DNA from: Telmatospirillum sp. J64-1
GTDB lineage: Bacteria > Pseudomonadota > Alphaproteobacteria > Rhodospirillales > Magnetospirillaceae
DNA length: 64,000 nucleotides
Reading direction: 5' to 3'
Assembly: GCF_006980715.1 (NCBI RefSeq)
Contig: NZ_SBHN01000022.1
Span: forward strand, 1 to 64,000
This document shows positions 38,644-46,964 of the stretch, piece by piece; within the stretch, counting starts at the first letter, position 1; the number at the start of each line of letters is the position of its first letter. Below the pieces are notes generated by a model, which made no database searches, was not told the DNA's origin, and was given only the letters and a program-made list of their open reading frames with translations. A program made the translations under genes and the position numbers.

Positions 38644-39437
38644 CCCTTGAAGCCGTAGAGGCGGCGGGGCGACAGATCGAGGATCTGATGACGGGCGGCG
38701 TCATCGGGCACCCATTCGGCCAGCCAGCCCAGGGTCTGGGCATAGTCGTGGCGGTCCTCGAAACGGGTCCAGGGCCAGTCGCTGCCCCAGACCAGACGTT
38801 CCGGGCCGATTGCCTCCAGCAGCGCCTTGGCATAACCCGCATCGGCTGCGGCCTGCGAGCGATAGGGCGCGGACAGCTTGACCCACAGCCGTTCCTCGGC
38901 GGCGGCATCGAGCAAGGTGCGGAAGCCTTCGTCCTCGGCCGGGCCGTTGCCTGCAGGCAGGCCCAGGTGATCGACCACCACGGTCAGGCCGGTTTCCAGA
39001 AGGGCCGGCAGCAGGGCCGGAAGACGCGGCCCTTCCAGCTGGATCTGCAGATGCCAGCCCAGGGCCTTCATCTGCGCGATCTGGCTTTTCCAGGGCTCGG
39101 CCTTGGGGTCGGGCAGGTTGGGATTCTGGACCAGGTTCCAGCGCAGCCCCACCACCCCGGCCTCGGCCAGGGCTTCCAGGTCTTCGACCGGTCCGGCCGG
39201 ATCGGCCATGGCGATGCCCCGGTAGTTTTCCCCCGCCTGACGCAGGGCTTCCACCAATTGGCTGTTGTCGTAGCCCAGGAAGCTGACCTGCACAATGACA
39301 CCGCCCCGGAGTCGGTTTTCCCGCAGATTCCGCTGCCAGGCATCCAGCGGCGCAGCCTGTGCAGGACGATAGCGCGCACCGCTAACGACGGGGCTATCCG
39401 CCGAGAAAACATGGACATGGCAATCGAAACCGGACAT
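38640..39437 (-). CDS. Amidohydrolase-2 family TIM-barrel hydrolase (PDC-lactonase-like)
   Basis: The 265-residue enzyme begins with the metal-binding DCHVHVF motif (HxH). Barrel strands follow (GGVIVQVSFLG, VVGLRWNL, TVVVDHLGLPAG with a His) and the C-terminal Asp motif LVWGSDWPWTRFED. The family includes 2-pyrone-4,6-dicarboxylate lactonase and related lactonases/decarboxylases of aromatic and sugar-acid catabolism. It is divergent from the GntR-TctCBA genes, so it probably acts on the compound imported by that transporter. Substrate not identified. Confidence 0.87.
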   Translation of the reverse strand: MSGFDCHVHVFSADSPVVSGARYRPAQAAPLDAWQRNLRENRLRGGVIVQVSFLGYDNSQLVEALRQAGENYRGIAMADPAGPVEDLEALAEAGVVGLRWNLVQNPNLPDPKAEPWKSQIAQMKALGWHLQIQLEGPRLPALLPALLETGLTVVVDHLGLPAGNGPAEDEGFRTLLDAAAEERLWVKLSAPYRSQAAADAGYAKALLEAIGPERLVWGSDWPWTRFEDRHDYAQTLGWLAEWVPDDAARHQILDLSPRRLYGFKG

Positions 39438-39477
39438 CGGCGAACCCTCCCCATCAATGACAATGTGTCACTTTTAA

Positions 39478-39522
39478 TTCTATAGAGAACTACTTGACAA
39501 GGGCGGAGCCGCCATGGCTAGC
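39478..39522 (+). promoter_or_regulatory. gntR promoter with adjacent TTCTATAGAGAA inverted repeat
   Basis: TTGACA (39494-39499), 17 nt and GCTAGC (39517-39522) form a plus-strand promoter for gntR and probably the transporter genes. Just upstream, TTCTATAGAGAA (39478-39489) contains the 8-bp palindrome TCTATAGA and could be the GntR operator covering both divergent promoters. The -10 is weak. Confidence 0.5.
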
Positions 39523-39586
39523 TTCCCTCAACAGACATAAGAGGCCCTAACCAAAAGAGCCTAGCGAACGAGGGAGCGATAACGAC

Positions 39587-40333
39587 GTGAAAGCGAGCAG
39601 CGCCTTGGCCAGTGCGGATCCACGCCTGCCGATCTATGCCCGGCTGCGCGACCTTCTGGCTGCCCGCATCGTTTCCGGCGAATGGCCTGCCGACAGCCTG
39701 ATCCCATCGGAAAACAAGCTGTCTGAAGAATATGGCGTGGCCGTGGGCACCATCCGGCGCGCCATCGAACAACTGGTCGCCGAAGGATTGCTCGAACGTC
39801 ATCGCGGCACCGGCACCTTCGTCCGCCGTCCCGCCTTCAATGCCGATCTGTTCCGTTTCTTCCAGATCAGGACCTCCGAGGCCGAAGGCCAGGTGATCCC
39901 GGAAAGCCGCATCCTGCATCGTGAAATCGTCCCGATTCCCGAGCATGTGGCCTGCCTTTTCGGCCCTGAGTCGCCGCCCGTTTCCCTGAAGCTGGACCGT
40001 GTCCGCCGGTGGGGCGGTGAACCCCTGCTGGCCGAGGAAATCCATCTGCGCCTGCCGCTGTTCGAAGACATGCAATCCTTGCCCGACAAGGAAAGCGGTC
40101 CGCTACTTTACCCCATCTTCGAACAACGTTTTGGTGTAATCATTGCGTCTGCCACGGATGAGCTATCCATCGGCATCGCCGACGAAGTGCGCGCCCGCCT
40201 GCTGCGCATCTCTCCCGGTGCCCCCGTGGCTGTGATCGAACGTGTGGCCCGCGATCCCTCGGGTCGCGTTGTCGAGTGGCGCCGCGCCTATGGGCGTAGC
40301 GATCGTTTCCGTTATCGCGTCTCCATCAGCTGA
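39587..40333 (+). CDS. GntR family (HutC/UTRA) transcriptional regulator
   Basis: The 248-residue protein has an N-terminal winged HTH (PIYARLRDLLAARIVSGEW, LSEEYGVAVGTIRRAIEQL, LERHRGTGTFV) and a C-terminal UTRA effector-binding domain. Start codon GTG at 39587. It precedes tctC and lies divergent from the amidohydrolase, so it likely senses the imported acid or a breakdown product and controls both units. The frame ends 38 bp before tctC. Confidence 0.92.
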   Translation: MKASSALASADPRLPIYARLRDLLAARIVSGEWPADSLIPSENKLSEEYGVAVGTIRRAIEQLVAEGLLERHRGTGTFVRRPAFNADLFRFFQIRTSEAEGQVIPESRILHREIVPIPEHVACLFGPESPPVSLKLDRVRRWGGEPLLAEEIHLRLPLFEDMQSLPDKESGPLLYPIFEQRFGVIIASATDELSIGIADEVRARLLRISPGAPVAVIERVARDPSGRVVEWRRAYGRSDRFRYRVSIS

Positions 40334-40371
40334 TGGAAAGGCGACAGCAACTTTTTCCCGGAGGAAGAGGA

Positions 40372-41331
40372 ATGAAGAGGACCCTTCTCGCTGCCAGCTT
40401 GGCCGTCACCGCCGGCGTCGCTCCGGCGATGGCGCAGGAATTCCCTGCCCGCCCGATCGAAATGATCGTTCCCGCCCCGGCCGGCGGCGGCACCGACGTG
40501 GCCGCCCGTATGCTGGCGAGCCAGCTTTCGCCGGTCCTGTCCCAGCCGGTCGCCGTGCTGAACGTGGCCGGCGGCGGCGGTTCGGTGGGCGTGACCCAGT
40601 TCATGCGCGCCCAGCCCGACGGCTACACCCTGCTGGCGACCTGGAACAGCCCCATCACCAGCGTGCCCCATGTGCAGCCGGTGCAGTACAAGCTCGACAG
40701 CTTCACCCCCATCGTCAGCACCTCGGAAACCGCCTACACCCTGTGCGTGAAGCCGGACTTCCCGGCCGATGACGGCCCGTCCTTCATCGAGGAAATCCGC
40801 AACCGCCCCGACCACTACACCTATGGCAATGACGGCATCGGCGGCATGATGCAGCTGGCGGTCGAGCGTCTTTCCGGCGCCATGGACCTGAAGCTGCGTC
40901 CCATTCCCTTCCGCGGCGCCGGTGAAACCCTGCAGAACTTCCTGGGCGGCCACGTCGACATCTACGGCGGCACCATCTCCCCGGTCGTGCCCTATGTGCA
41001 AAGCGGCGAGGCCAAGTGCCTGATCGTCACCTCCGCCGATCCGGTCGAGGCCCTGCCCGGTGCCAGCAGCTTCGGCCAGCTGGGCCATCCGGAACTCGAG
41101 ACGGTCCTGTGGCGCTTCGTCCTGGGTCCGAAGGACCTGCCGGAAGAGCGCCGCGCCATCCTCGCCGATGCCATCGAAAAGGCCGTGCACACCCCGGAAT
41201 ATCTCGAATTCCTGGCCAAGCTCGGTGAATCGCCCCGCATCCTGAAGGGCGAGGAACTGACCCAGCGCATCAATGCCGAATATGAAGGCCTGGGCGAAGC
41301 CCTGCGCAATCTCGGCCTGGCGAAGAACTGA
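40372..41331 (+). CDS. Tripartite tricarboxylate transporter substrate-binding protein (TctC/Bug family)
   Basis: The 319-residue periplasmic binding protein has a Sec signal peptide (MKRTLLAASLAVTAG, cleavage after AMA). Bug-family signatures are FPARPIEMIVPAPAGGGTDVAAR and FMRAQPDGYTLL. It captures carboxylates and hands them to TctAB. ATG 40372 is preceded by a strong GGAGGAAGAGG; the frame is open from 40333, but that start overlaps the gntR stop and lacks the signal. First gene of tctCBA. Confidence 0.92.
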   Translation: MKRTLLAASLAVTAGVAPAMAQEFPARPIEMIVPAPAGGGTDVAARMLASQLSPVLSQPVAVLNVAGGGGSVGVTQFMRAQPDGYTLLATWNSPITSVPHVQPVQYKLDSFTPIVSTSETAYTLCVKPDFPADDGPSFIEEIRNRPDHYTYGNDGIGGMMQLAVERLSGAMDLKLRPIPFRGAGETLQNFLGGHVDIYGGTISPVVPYVQSGEAKCLIVTSADPVEALPGASSFGQLGHPELETVLWRFVLGPKDLPEERRAILADAIEKAVHTPEYLEFLAKLGESPRILKGEELTQRINAEYEGLGEALRNLGLAKN

Positions 41332-41369
41332 TCATCGCCCAACCCACTCGAACCCCCGAAGGAACCGCA

Positions 41370-41813
41370 ATGATGCAGTCGCGTGACGTCACCGCCGGCA
41401 TCGTCTTTCTGGGGCTGGGTGTCGGAGCGGCCATGATGGGCAAGGATTATGTCGGCGGCGCTGGCGCGCTGCCGACGGCCATCGGCTCCATCATGGCCCT
41501 GCTGGGCGCAATTCTCGCCTTGCGGGGATTGCGCAGCCGTCCGGCGGGCGATGCCCCGGCAAAGCCGCTCTTCACCAGCCTGCCGCTCTTTGCCGTCACC
41601 GCCGCGATCTGCGTGGTCTATGTGATGGCCTTGCCCAGCCTGGGCTTCTTCACCAGCAGCGCGCTGTTCGTTCCGGTGCTGGCGCTGGCGCTGGGCTTCC
41701 GCCGCCCCCTTTATCTCGCCGGGGCGACGGTGATCTTCCTGGTGCTGCTCTACGCCGTGTTCATCCTGTTGCTGCGCCGCCCGCTTCCGGCCGAGTTCTT
41801 CATGGCCTTCTAG
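41370..41813 (+). CDS. Tripartite tricarboxylate transporter small membrane subunit TctB
   Basis: The 147-residue protein with four hydrophobic segments matches TctB: SRDVTAGIVFLGLGVGAAMMG at the start, then GGAGALPTAIGSIMALLGAIL and paired C-terminal helices. It forms the small membrane component with TctA. AAGGA lies before the tandem ATG ATG start. It sits between tctC and tctA. Confidence 0.9.
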   Translation: MMQSRDVTAGIVFLGLGVGAAMMGKDYVGGAGALPTAIGSIMALLGAILALRGLRSRPAGDAPAKPLFTSLPLFAVTAAICVVYVMALPSLGFFTSSALFVPVLALALGFRRPLYLAGATVIFLVLLYAVFILLLRRPLPAEFFMAF

Positions 41814-41855
41814 GCCCACGGCCCCCTTTCGCCTCGCGGTCAAGGATCGTCCTTC

Positions 41856-43364
41856 ATGCTTGACGCCTTTCTCCACGCCATTCCCGCCGCACTGCATTGG
41901 ACATCGGTGCTGGGCATGGTGGTGGGCACCATCGCCGGCATCCTGATCGGCGCCCTGCCGGGCCTCAACCCGGTGATGGCAATCGCCCTGCTGTTGCCCC
42001 TGACCTATGGGATGGACCCGCTGACGGCGCTCGCCCTGGTGGCCGGCATCTATAACGGCTCCATGTATGGCGGTGCCATTCCGGCGATCCTGCTGCGCAT
42101 TCCCGGCACGCCAGCAGCCATCGCCACCACCTTCGACGGCCATCCCATGGCCCGCCGGGGCGATGCCGGCCATGCCCTGTCGGTCGCCTGCTGGTCCTCG
42201 GCCATCGGCGGCATGGCCAGCGCCATCGCCCTGCTGACCCTGGCGCCCCTGCTGTCGCTCGTCACCCTGGCCTTCGGACCGGCGGAATATTTCTGGGTCG
42301 CCGTCTTCGGCCTTGCCAGCATCGCCGTGCTGGTCGGGGGCGATCCCCTGAAGGGCCTGATCAGCGCCGCGCTGGGCCTGCTGATCGGCATGGTCGGGGT
42401 GGACCAGGTCAGCGGCCAGGCCCGCTATACCTTCGACAGCCTGTACCTGCTGAGCGGCTTCGAACTGATCGTCGTGCTGGTGGGCCTGTACGCCCTGCCG
42501 CCGGTGATGGAAATGGCCGAAGCCAGGGGTGGCGACCTGCTGCGCGGCGCCTCGCTGAAATTCAAGAGCGCCATCTCCTTTCTGTCCGCCCTGCGCAGCC
42601 ATTGGAAAACCTGGACCCGCTCCTCACTCATCGGCATCGCCGTCGGCATCCTGCCCGGTGCCGGGGGGAATATCGCGGCCCTGCTCAGCTATAACGAAGC
42701 GAAGCGGAGCTCGAAGGATCCCGAAAGCTACGGCAAGGGCAATCCGGACGGCGTGGCCGCGGCCGAATGCGGCAACAATGCCGACAATGCCTCGGCCATG
42801 ATTCCCGCCCTGACGCTGGGCATTCCCGGCAACCTGATCGCCGCCCTGATCCTGGGCGCGCTGATGATCCACGGCCTGCAGCCGGGGCCTCGTCTGTTTC
42901 ATGACGCCCCGGACGTGGTCTACGGCTTCATGATCCAGCTCTTCGTGACATCGGCGCTGCTGCTACTGCTCGGCGGCCTGCTGGCGACCCGCCTGTTCGC
43001 CCAGGTGCTGCGCCTGCCCTCGCAGGTCCTGGTGCCCCTGGTCCTGGTTCTGATGGCCATCGGCGTCTACACCGTCAACGGCCGCGTCTCGGACCTCTAT
43101 GTCATGCTGGGTTTCGGTCTGCTGGGCTATATCCTGGAGAAGCTCGACTTCCCCCTGGCGCCGATCATCCTGGGCCTGCTGCTCGGCCCCATGGCGGAAC
43201 AGAATTTCCGCCTCGCCATGATGATCTCGCGCGACGACTGGACGGTCTTCCTGACCCGCCCGATCTCGCTGGGCATCGCCATCCTGACCGCCCTGGTCCT
43301 GCTGATGCCGCTGCTGCGGCGGATCAATCCCTTGCGCCGGAAGAAGCAAGCTTCCGCCGACTGA
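41856..43364 (+). CDS. Tripartite tricarboxylate transporter large membrane subunit TctA
   Basis: A 502-residue permease with about 11-12 helices. The TctA signature GILIGALPGLNPVMAIALLLPLTYGM and a second repeat-like segment (GIAVGILPGAGGNIAALLSYNEAKR) are present, as is ECGNNADNASAMIPALTLGIPG. Driven by a cation gradient, it imports carboxylates delivered by TctC. It is the last gene of the operon, and a perfect terminator follows 20 bp after its stop. Confidence 0.94.
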   Translation: MLDAFLHAIPAALHWTSVLGMVVGTIAGILIGALPGLNPVMAIALLLPLTYGMDPLTALALVAGIYNGSMYGGAIPAILLRIPGTPAAIATTFDGHPMARRGDAGHALSVACWSSAIGGMASAIALLTLAPLLSLVTLAFGPAEYFWVAVFGLASIAVLVGGDPLKGLISAALGLLIGMVGVDQVSGQARYTFDSLYLLSGFELIVVLVGLYALPPVMEMAEARGGDLLRGASLKFKSAISFLSALRSHWKTWTRSSLIGIAVGILPGAGGNIAALLSYNEAKRSSKDPESYGKGNPDGVAAAECGNNADNASAMIPALTLGIPGNLIAALILGALMIHGLQPGPRLFHDAPDVVYGFMIQLFVTSALLLLLGGLLATRLFAQVLRLPSQVLVPLVLVLMAIGVYTVNGRVSDLYVMLGFGLLGYILEKLDFPLAPIILGLLLGPMAEQNFRLAMMISRDDWTVFLTRPISLGIAILTALVLLMPLLRRINPLRRKKQASAD

Positions 43365-43383
43365 TTGCGTTGCCTCCCAACTT

Positions 43384-43411
43384 GGGGCCGGTTCGCCGGC
43401 CCCGTTTTTTT
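43384..43411 (+). terminator. Intrinsic terminator of the tctCBA operon
   Basis: GGGGCCGG and CCGGCCCC pair around a TTCG tetraloop (43392-43395) and are followed by G and seven T residues. It also separates the convergent nsrR gene, which ends at 43415. Confidence 0.93.
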
Positions 43412-43414
43412 ATC

Positions 43415-43852
43415 TCAGACGCCGACCTTGAGGAGCCGTTCCAGATCGCGGGAGCGGCAAACGGCATCGGCCAGACTGTAACGGTCGAGGACCGCCAGGA
43501 AAGCCGCCAGGGCTTCGTTGACGATGCCGGTCAGCCCGCATCCCCCGGCGATCGGACAGGTATTGGCGGTGCTATCCAGGCATTCCACAAGGGCCAGGTC
43601 GTCCTCGGTGGCCCGCACCACGGCACCCAGCGAAATCTCTTCCGGCGGGCGCGCCAGTTTCAGCCCGCCGCCCCGCCCGCGCACCGTCTGCACGACCCCG
43701 ATCTGGCCCAGCTTGTGGACCACCTTCATCAGATGATTCTCGGAAATGCCGTAGCACTCGGCGATCGCGCGGATCGTCACCACTTCATCGGGACGCACCG
43801 CCAGATAGAGCAGCACCCTCAAGGCATAATCGGTATAGCGGGTGATGCGCAC
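43415..43852 (-). CDS. nsrR: Rrf2-family iron-sulfur regulator, NsrR type
   Basis: The 145-residue regulator starts MRITRYTDYALRVLLYLA and has a winged HTH with NHLMKVVHKLGQIGVVQTVRGRGGGLKLA. Three cysteines (Cys91, Cys99, Cys105 in VECLDSTANTCPIAGGCGL) match the NsrR cluster-binding pattern better than IscR. NsrR represses nitric-oxide-responsive genes until its Fe-S cluster reacts with NO. No flavohemoprotein or NO reductase gene is in the window, and the 230-bp region upstream holds no NsrR box I can defend. Confidence 0.88.
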   Translation of the reverse strand: MRITRYTDYALRVLLYLAVRPDEVVTIRAIAECYGISENHLMKVVHKLGQIGVVQTVRGRGGGLKLARPPEEISLGAVVRATEDDLALVECLDSTANTCPIAGGCGLTGIVNEALAAFLAVLDRYSLADAVCRSRDLERLLKVGV

Positions 43853-44082
43853 ATCGCCTCCCTGGACTTTGGAAAAGAAGACTCCGGACGTTCCAAACCG
43901 CTAGAGCCCCAGATGGAGGTGCATTACATATGAAACTTTACTCATGAGGCAAGTTCGTCGCTTTTCATCATGACAAAAGATTGATCCCGTCTCGAAAAAC
44001 TCGCCCCGCACATTACGTGCCCAGGGTGGACGCCAGTGTAGAGATTGCCTAATCTACCGCCAGTTGGAGGATCCCCTCGTCT

Positions 44083-45525
44083 ATGACAGCGAAGACACAG
44101 AATACGCCGGTTCAGACCGCTCACCGGATTTCCACCGGATGTGCCGGCCTGGATACCATTCTCCTGGGCGGTTTCCTGCGTGGGTCTGTTTTCATCCTCG
44201 AAGGCTCGCCTGGGGCAGGCAAGACGGTGCTGGCGAATCAGGTCTGCTTCCATCAGGCCCAGGCGGGCGAACGCTCGGTCTATGTCACCCTGCTTGCCGA
44301 ATCCCATGACCGGCTGCTCAAGAACCTGTCGAGCATGAGCTTCTTCGATGCCGACCTCTGGCCCATGAGCATCGATTACATCAGCGGCTTCCATATCCTG
44401 ACCACCAAGGGCCTGAACGGCATTCTTGAACTGATCATGAAGGAATGCCGTGCGCGCAACGCCTCGATGTTGGTCCTGGACGGGCTGTTCGTGCTGGAAG
44501 AGAATGTCCAGTCAGAGCGGGAGTTCCGCAAGTTCGTCAACGACGTCACCAACCTGGCCGCGCTGATGGATTGCACCGTTCTGCTGCTGACCAACAGCCG
44601 GCAGCAGCCCCAGCCCCGCCCGGAACATACGATGGTCGATGGCTGGATCGAGATGAACACCCATCAACTGGCCTACCGGGCCTACCGCGACCTCAGCATC
44701 CGCAAATACCGGGGCAGCGATTTCATACCCGGCCGTCACAGCTTCACCATCAGCGACGAAGGCGTGCGGGTCTTCCCCCGCCTGGAGACGGTGACGCGCC
44801 GTGAAATCCCTGAAGCGCCGCTCGAAGGGCGGGTTTCCAGCGGCCTCCCCGCGCTGGACAAGATGGTCAGCGGCGGCTTCCCCGCCGCCACCACCAGCCT
44901 GCTCTTCGGTCCCACCGGGGCGGGAAAGACCACGCTCGCCCTGCAATTCGCCGCCGCCGCGACCGCAGAGGAACCGGCGTTGTTCTATAGCTTGTACGAG
45001 GCCGAGGTGAGGCTTCGCATGAAATCGGAACGACTCGGGCTAAATGTGGGCGAGATGATGGATCGCGGGCTGATCCATTTCATCTGGACCCCGCCCAGCG
45101 AGAACCTGCTGGACGAGCTTGGCAACAAGCTTCTCCGTGCCATCAAGAAGCACAAGATCAAGCGGCTGGTGCTGGATGGGGTGGACGCCTTCGACGATTC
45201 GGCCGTTCATCCCGAAAGGTTGCCCGGCTTCCTGAACGCCCTGAACAGCGAATTGCGCCGCATGGAGGTAAGCAGTCTCTTCACCACACGCACCGAAATC
45301 CTTCCGCCGCCCACTTTCAGCGTCAACCTCGGGAATCTCTCGGCCGTAGCGGAAAACATCCTGCTGTTGCGCTACGAGGAAGAAGGCAAGCATCTGCGCC
45401 GCTATCTTTCGGTTCTCAAGGTCCGCGATAGCGCCTTCGACCCTCTATGGCGGGAATATACGATCAGCCAAGGCGGCATCCTTTTCACGGACGGCCCCCG
45501 GGATCCCGCGTCAGGCACTGGATAA
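44083..45525 (+). CDS. KaiC-like double-domain RecA-superfamily ATPase
   Basis: The 480-residue protein has two KaiC-type domains. The first has Walker A GSPGAGKT (41-48) and Walker B MLVLDGLFVL. The second has Walker A GPTGAGKT (about 278-285) and Walker B RLVLDGVDAF. In the second domain the region equivalent to the KaiC phosphorylation loop reads GNLSAVAENILLLRY, so one Ser is kept and the neighbouring Thr is Ala (my alignment by eye). GGAGG lies 12 bases before the ATG. The stop overlaps the response-regulator start (TAATG). No kaiA or kaiB is present, so this is more likely a KaiC-family signalling ATPase than a full clock. Confidence 0.87.
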   Translation: MTAKTQNTPVQTAHRISTGCAGLDTILLGGFLRGSVFILEGSPGAGKTVLANQVCFHQAQAGERSVYVTLLAESHDRLLKNLSSMSFFDADLWPMSIDYISGFHILTTKGLNGILELIMKECRARNASMLVLDGLFVLEENVQSEREFRKFVNDVTNLAALMDCTVLLLTNSRQQPQPRPEHTMVDGWIEMNTHQLAYRAYRDLSIRKYRGSDFIPGRHSFTISDEGVRVFPRLETVTRREIPEAPLEGRVSSGLPALDKMVSGGFPAATTSLLFGPTGAGKTTLALQFAAAATAEEPALFYSLYEAEVRLRMKSERLGLNVGEMMDRGLIHFIWTPPSENLLDELGNKLLRAIKKHKIKRLVLDGVDAFDDSAVHPERLPGFLNALNSELRRMEVSSLFTTRTEILPPPTFSVNLGNLSAVAENILLLRYEEEGKHLRRYLSVLKVRDSAFDPLWREYTISQGGILFTDGPRDPASGTG

Positions 45526-45911
45526 TGGCCATCACTAATCCTCCGCTCATCTTGATCGTGGAAGACGAATCCGGCATTCAGCTTGCTTTGTCCCTCCTTC
45601 TGGAATTGGAGGGCTACCGCGTCATGCAGGCCGGGGATGGCGAAGAAGGCCTGACGTGCCTGGCCGAGACGGTTCCTGACCTGATCATCACCGATTACAT
45701 GATGCCGAACCGCAACGGCCTGTCCATGCTGCGGGAAATGCGTCAGGACCCGCGCCTGGCCGCAATTCCGGTACTGATGCTGAGCGCGGTCATCCCCCCC
45801 GAGGAGGATGCCTATGAACTGGTCGACCAGTTCCTGTCCAAACCGGTCATGGCCGGGGACATCCTGACCGCCATCACGTCCTTGCTGAAAAACGGGCGGG
45901 GGGCCTCTTGA
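45525..45911 (+). CDS. Single-domain response regulator
   Basis: This 128-residue stand-alone receiver has the acidic pair LIVEDESG, phospho-acceptor Asp in LIITDYMMPNRNG, Ser in VLMLSAV and Lys in FLSKPV. There is no output domain. Its ATG shares one base with the stop of the KaiC-like gene (TAATG), so the two proteins are made together and probably interact. No histidine kinase is nearby. Confidence 0.92.
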   Translation: MAITNPPLILIVEDESGIQLALSLLLELEGYRVMQAGDGEEGLTCLAETVPDLIITDYMMPNRNGLSMLREMRQDPRLAAIPVLMLSAVIPPEEDAYELVDQFLSKPVMAGDILTAITSLLKNGRGAS

Positions 45912-45923
45912 CGGCCCCCATAA

Positions 45924-46832
45924 TCACGGCCCGTTATAGCGCACATTTCCCAGCCCCGTGACGTCATAGCCTGCAAGGGCCCTGGCCTTTTCGGCGAAGG
46001 CCGCACTTTTCGCGAAGGCCAGAAGCTTCTGGAAGGGCGGTTCGAAATAATCCCGGCGGCGCAGCACCAGATCGTAACGTTCCTCCACCAGCGGCAGGAA
46101 ATCCAGCTTCAGCGATCCCGCCACCGCCTCGATGGCCGGTCCGGCATCGGCCGAGCCTTCCAGCACCGCCAGCCCCAGATCGGTCTCGCTCCGCACCGGA
46201 TGCGGATTGATCGTCAACTCCGACAGGCTGAGGCCTTCCTTCTCCAACAGGGCTTCGAACAGGCGCTGGCTGCCGGCCTCGCTCTGGCGGACGGCGATGC
46301 GGGCGCCGCTAGCGGCAAGATCGGAAAGCTTGGCGATGCCCAGCGGGTTACCCGCCGCCAGCACCAGGCCCTGGCGCCGCCGCGCCCATTCGATCGCCAC
46401 CACATCGGCCCGCCCCAGGCGTTCGCGGATCTGCGGCAGGTTCCATTCGCCCGTTTCGGGATCGAAGAGATGGACGCCCGCCATCAGGGCTTCGCCCGAA
46501 GCCATCTTCTCCAGCCCGTCGGCGCTGCCGCCTGAGAGCAGGGCCAAACCGCAGCCCGCCTCGCGCAGGGCCCAATCCAGCAAGGGATCGTTGCTGCCCG
46601 CCACCACCGGCGGCGGCTGGCCGACCAGCCCCCCAAGGTCACCGGCGAATTCCGTGTTGCTCATCAGCCAGCGGTCGATGACGCTGCGCACGAACAGCCA
46701 TTTTCCGGTGGCGCGCGTGCAAGGGATCTTGCGCTCGCTCACCAGCTCGTAGACCTTGCGCTCCTTGATCCGCAGATAGGCGGCCACTTCCTTGGTGCCC
46801 ATCAATTCGGGCACGGCAGATTCGTCAGACAT
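45924..46832 (-). CDS. HTH (excisionase/MerR-type) regulator with periplasmic-binding-protein-like domain
   Basis: The 302-residue protein starts with a helix-turn-helix of the excisionase type (LMGTKEVAAYLRIKERKVYELVS, then IPCTRATGKWLFVRSVIDRWL). About 210 residues of a PBP-like ligand domain follow (VVAGSNDPLLDWALREAGCGLALLSGGS, DVVAIEWARRRQGLVLAAGNP, ARIAVRQSEAGSQRLFEALL). Such fusions, related to ModE-linked and MoeA-fused PBP domains, are often next to molybdenum-cofactor genes. Here it is divergent from the moeA operon and probably regulates it in response to molybdate, tungstate or another anion. AAAGGGAG precedes the ATG. Confidence 0.83.
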   Translation of the reverse strand: MSDESAVPELMGTKEVAAYLRIKERKVYELVSERKIPCTRATGKWLFVRSVIDRWLMSNTEFAGDLGGLVGQPPPVVAGSNDPLLDWALREAGCGLALLSGGSADGLEKMASGEALMAGVHLFDPETGEWNLPQIRERLGRADVVAIEWARRRQGLVLAAGNPLGIAKLSDLAASGARIAVRQSEAGSQRLFEALLEKEGLSLSELTINPHPVRSETDLGLAVLEGSADAGPAIEAVAGSLKLDFLPLVEERYDLVLRRRDYFEPPFQKLLAFAKSAAFAEKARALAGYDVTGLGNVRYNGP

Positions 46833-46887
46833 CGGGCTCCCTTTCTTCGCGCCAAAAGTGCCGCCGCGGACGGCTCTTGGCAAGGCC

Positions 46888-46916
46888 TTGTCGGCGGACA
46901 ACTTTTTTTGTGGATA
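46888..46916 (+). promoter_or_regulatory. Candidate promoter of the moeA-mobB operon
   Basis: TTGTCG (46888-46893), 17 nt including a seven-T tract, and TGGATA (46911-46916) lie about 50 bp upstream of the first moeA start, in the 132-bp region shared with the divergent regulator. Confidence 0.4.
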
Positions 46917-46964
46917 CCCACGTCCCGCGCGGCCATGATAACGGGCCGCAAGCAAGCTCGAATC

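Noticed and set aside
43853-44082. An NsrR box in the nsrR / kaiC-like divergent region
   Set aside because: The partial sequence GGTGCATTACATATGAAAC at 43918-43936 lacks the second half-site, so I do not call it.
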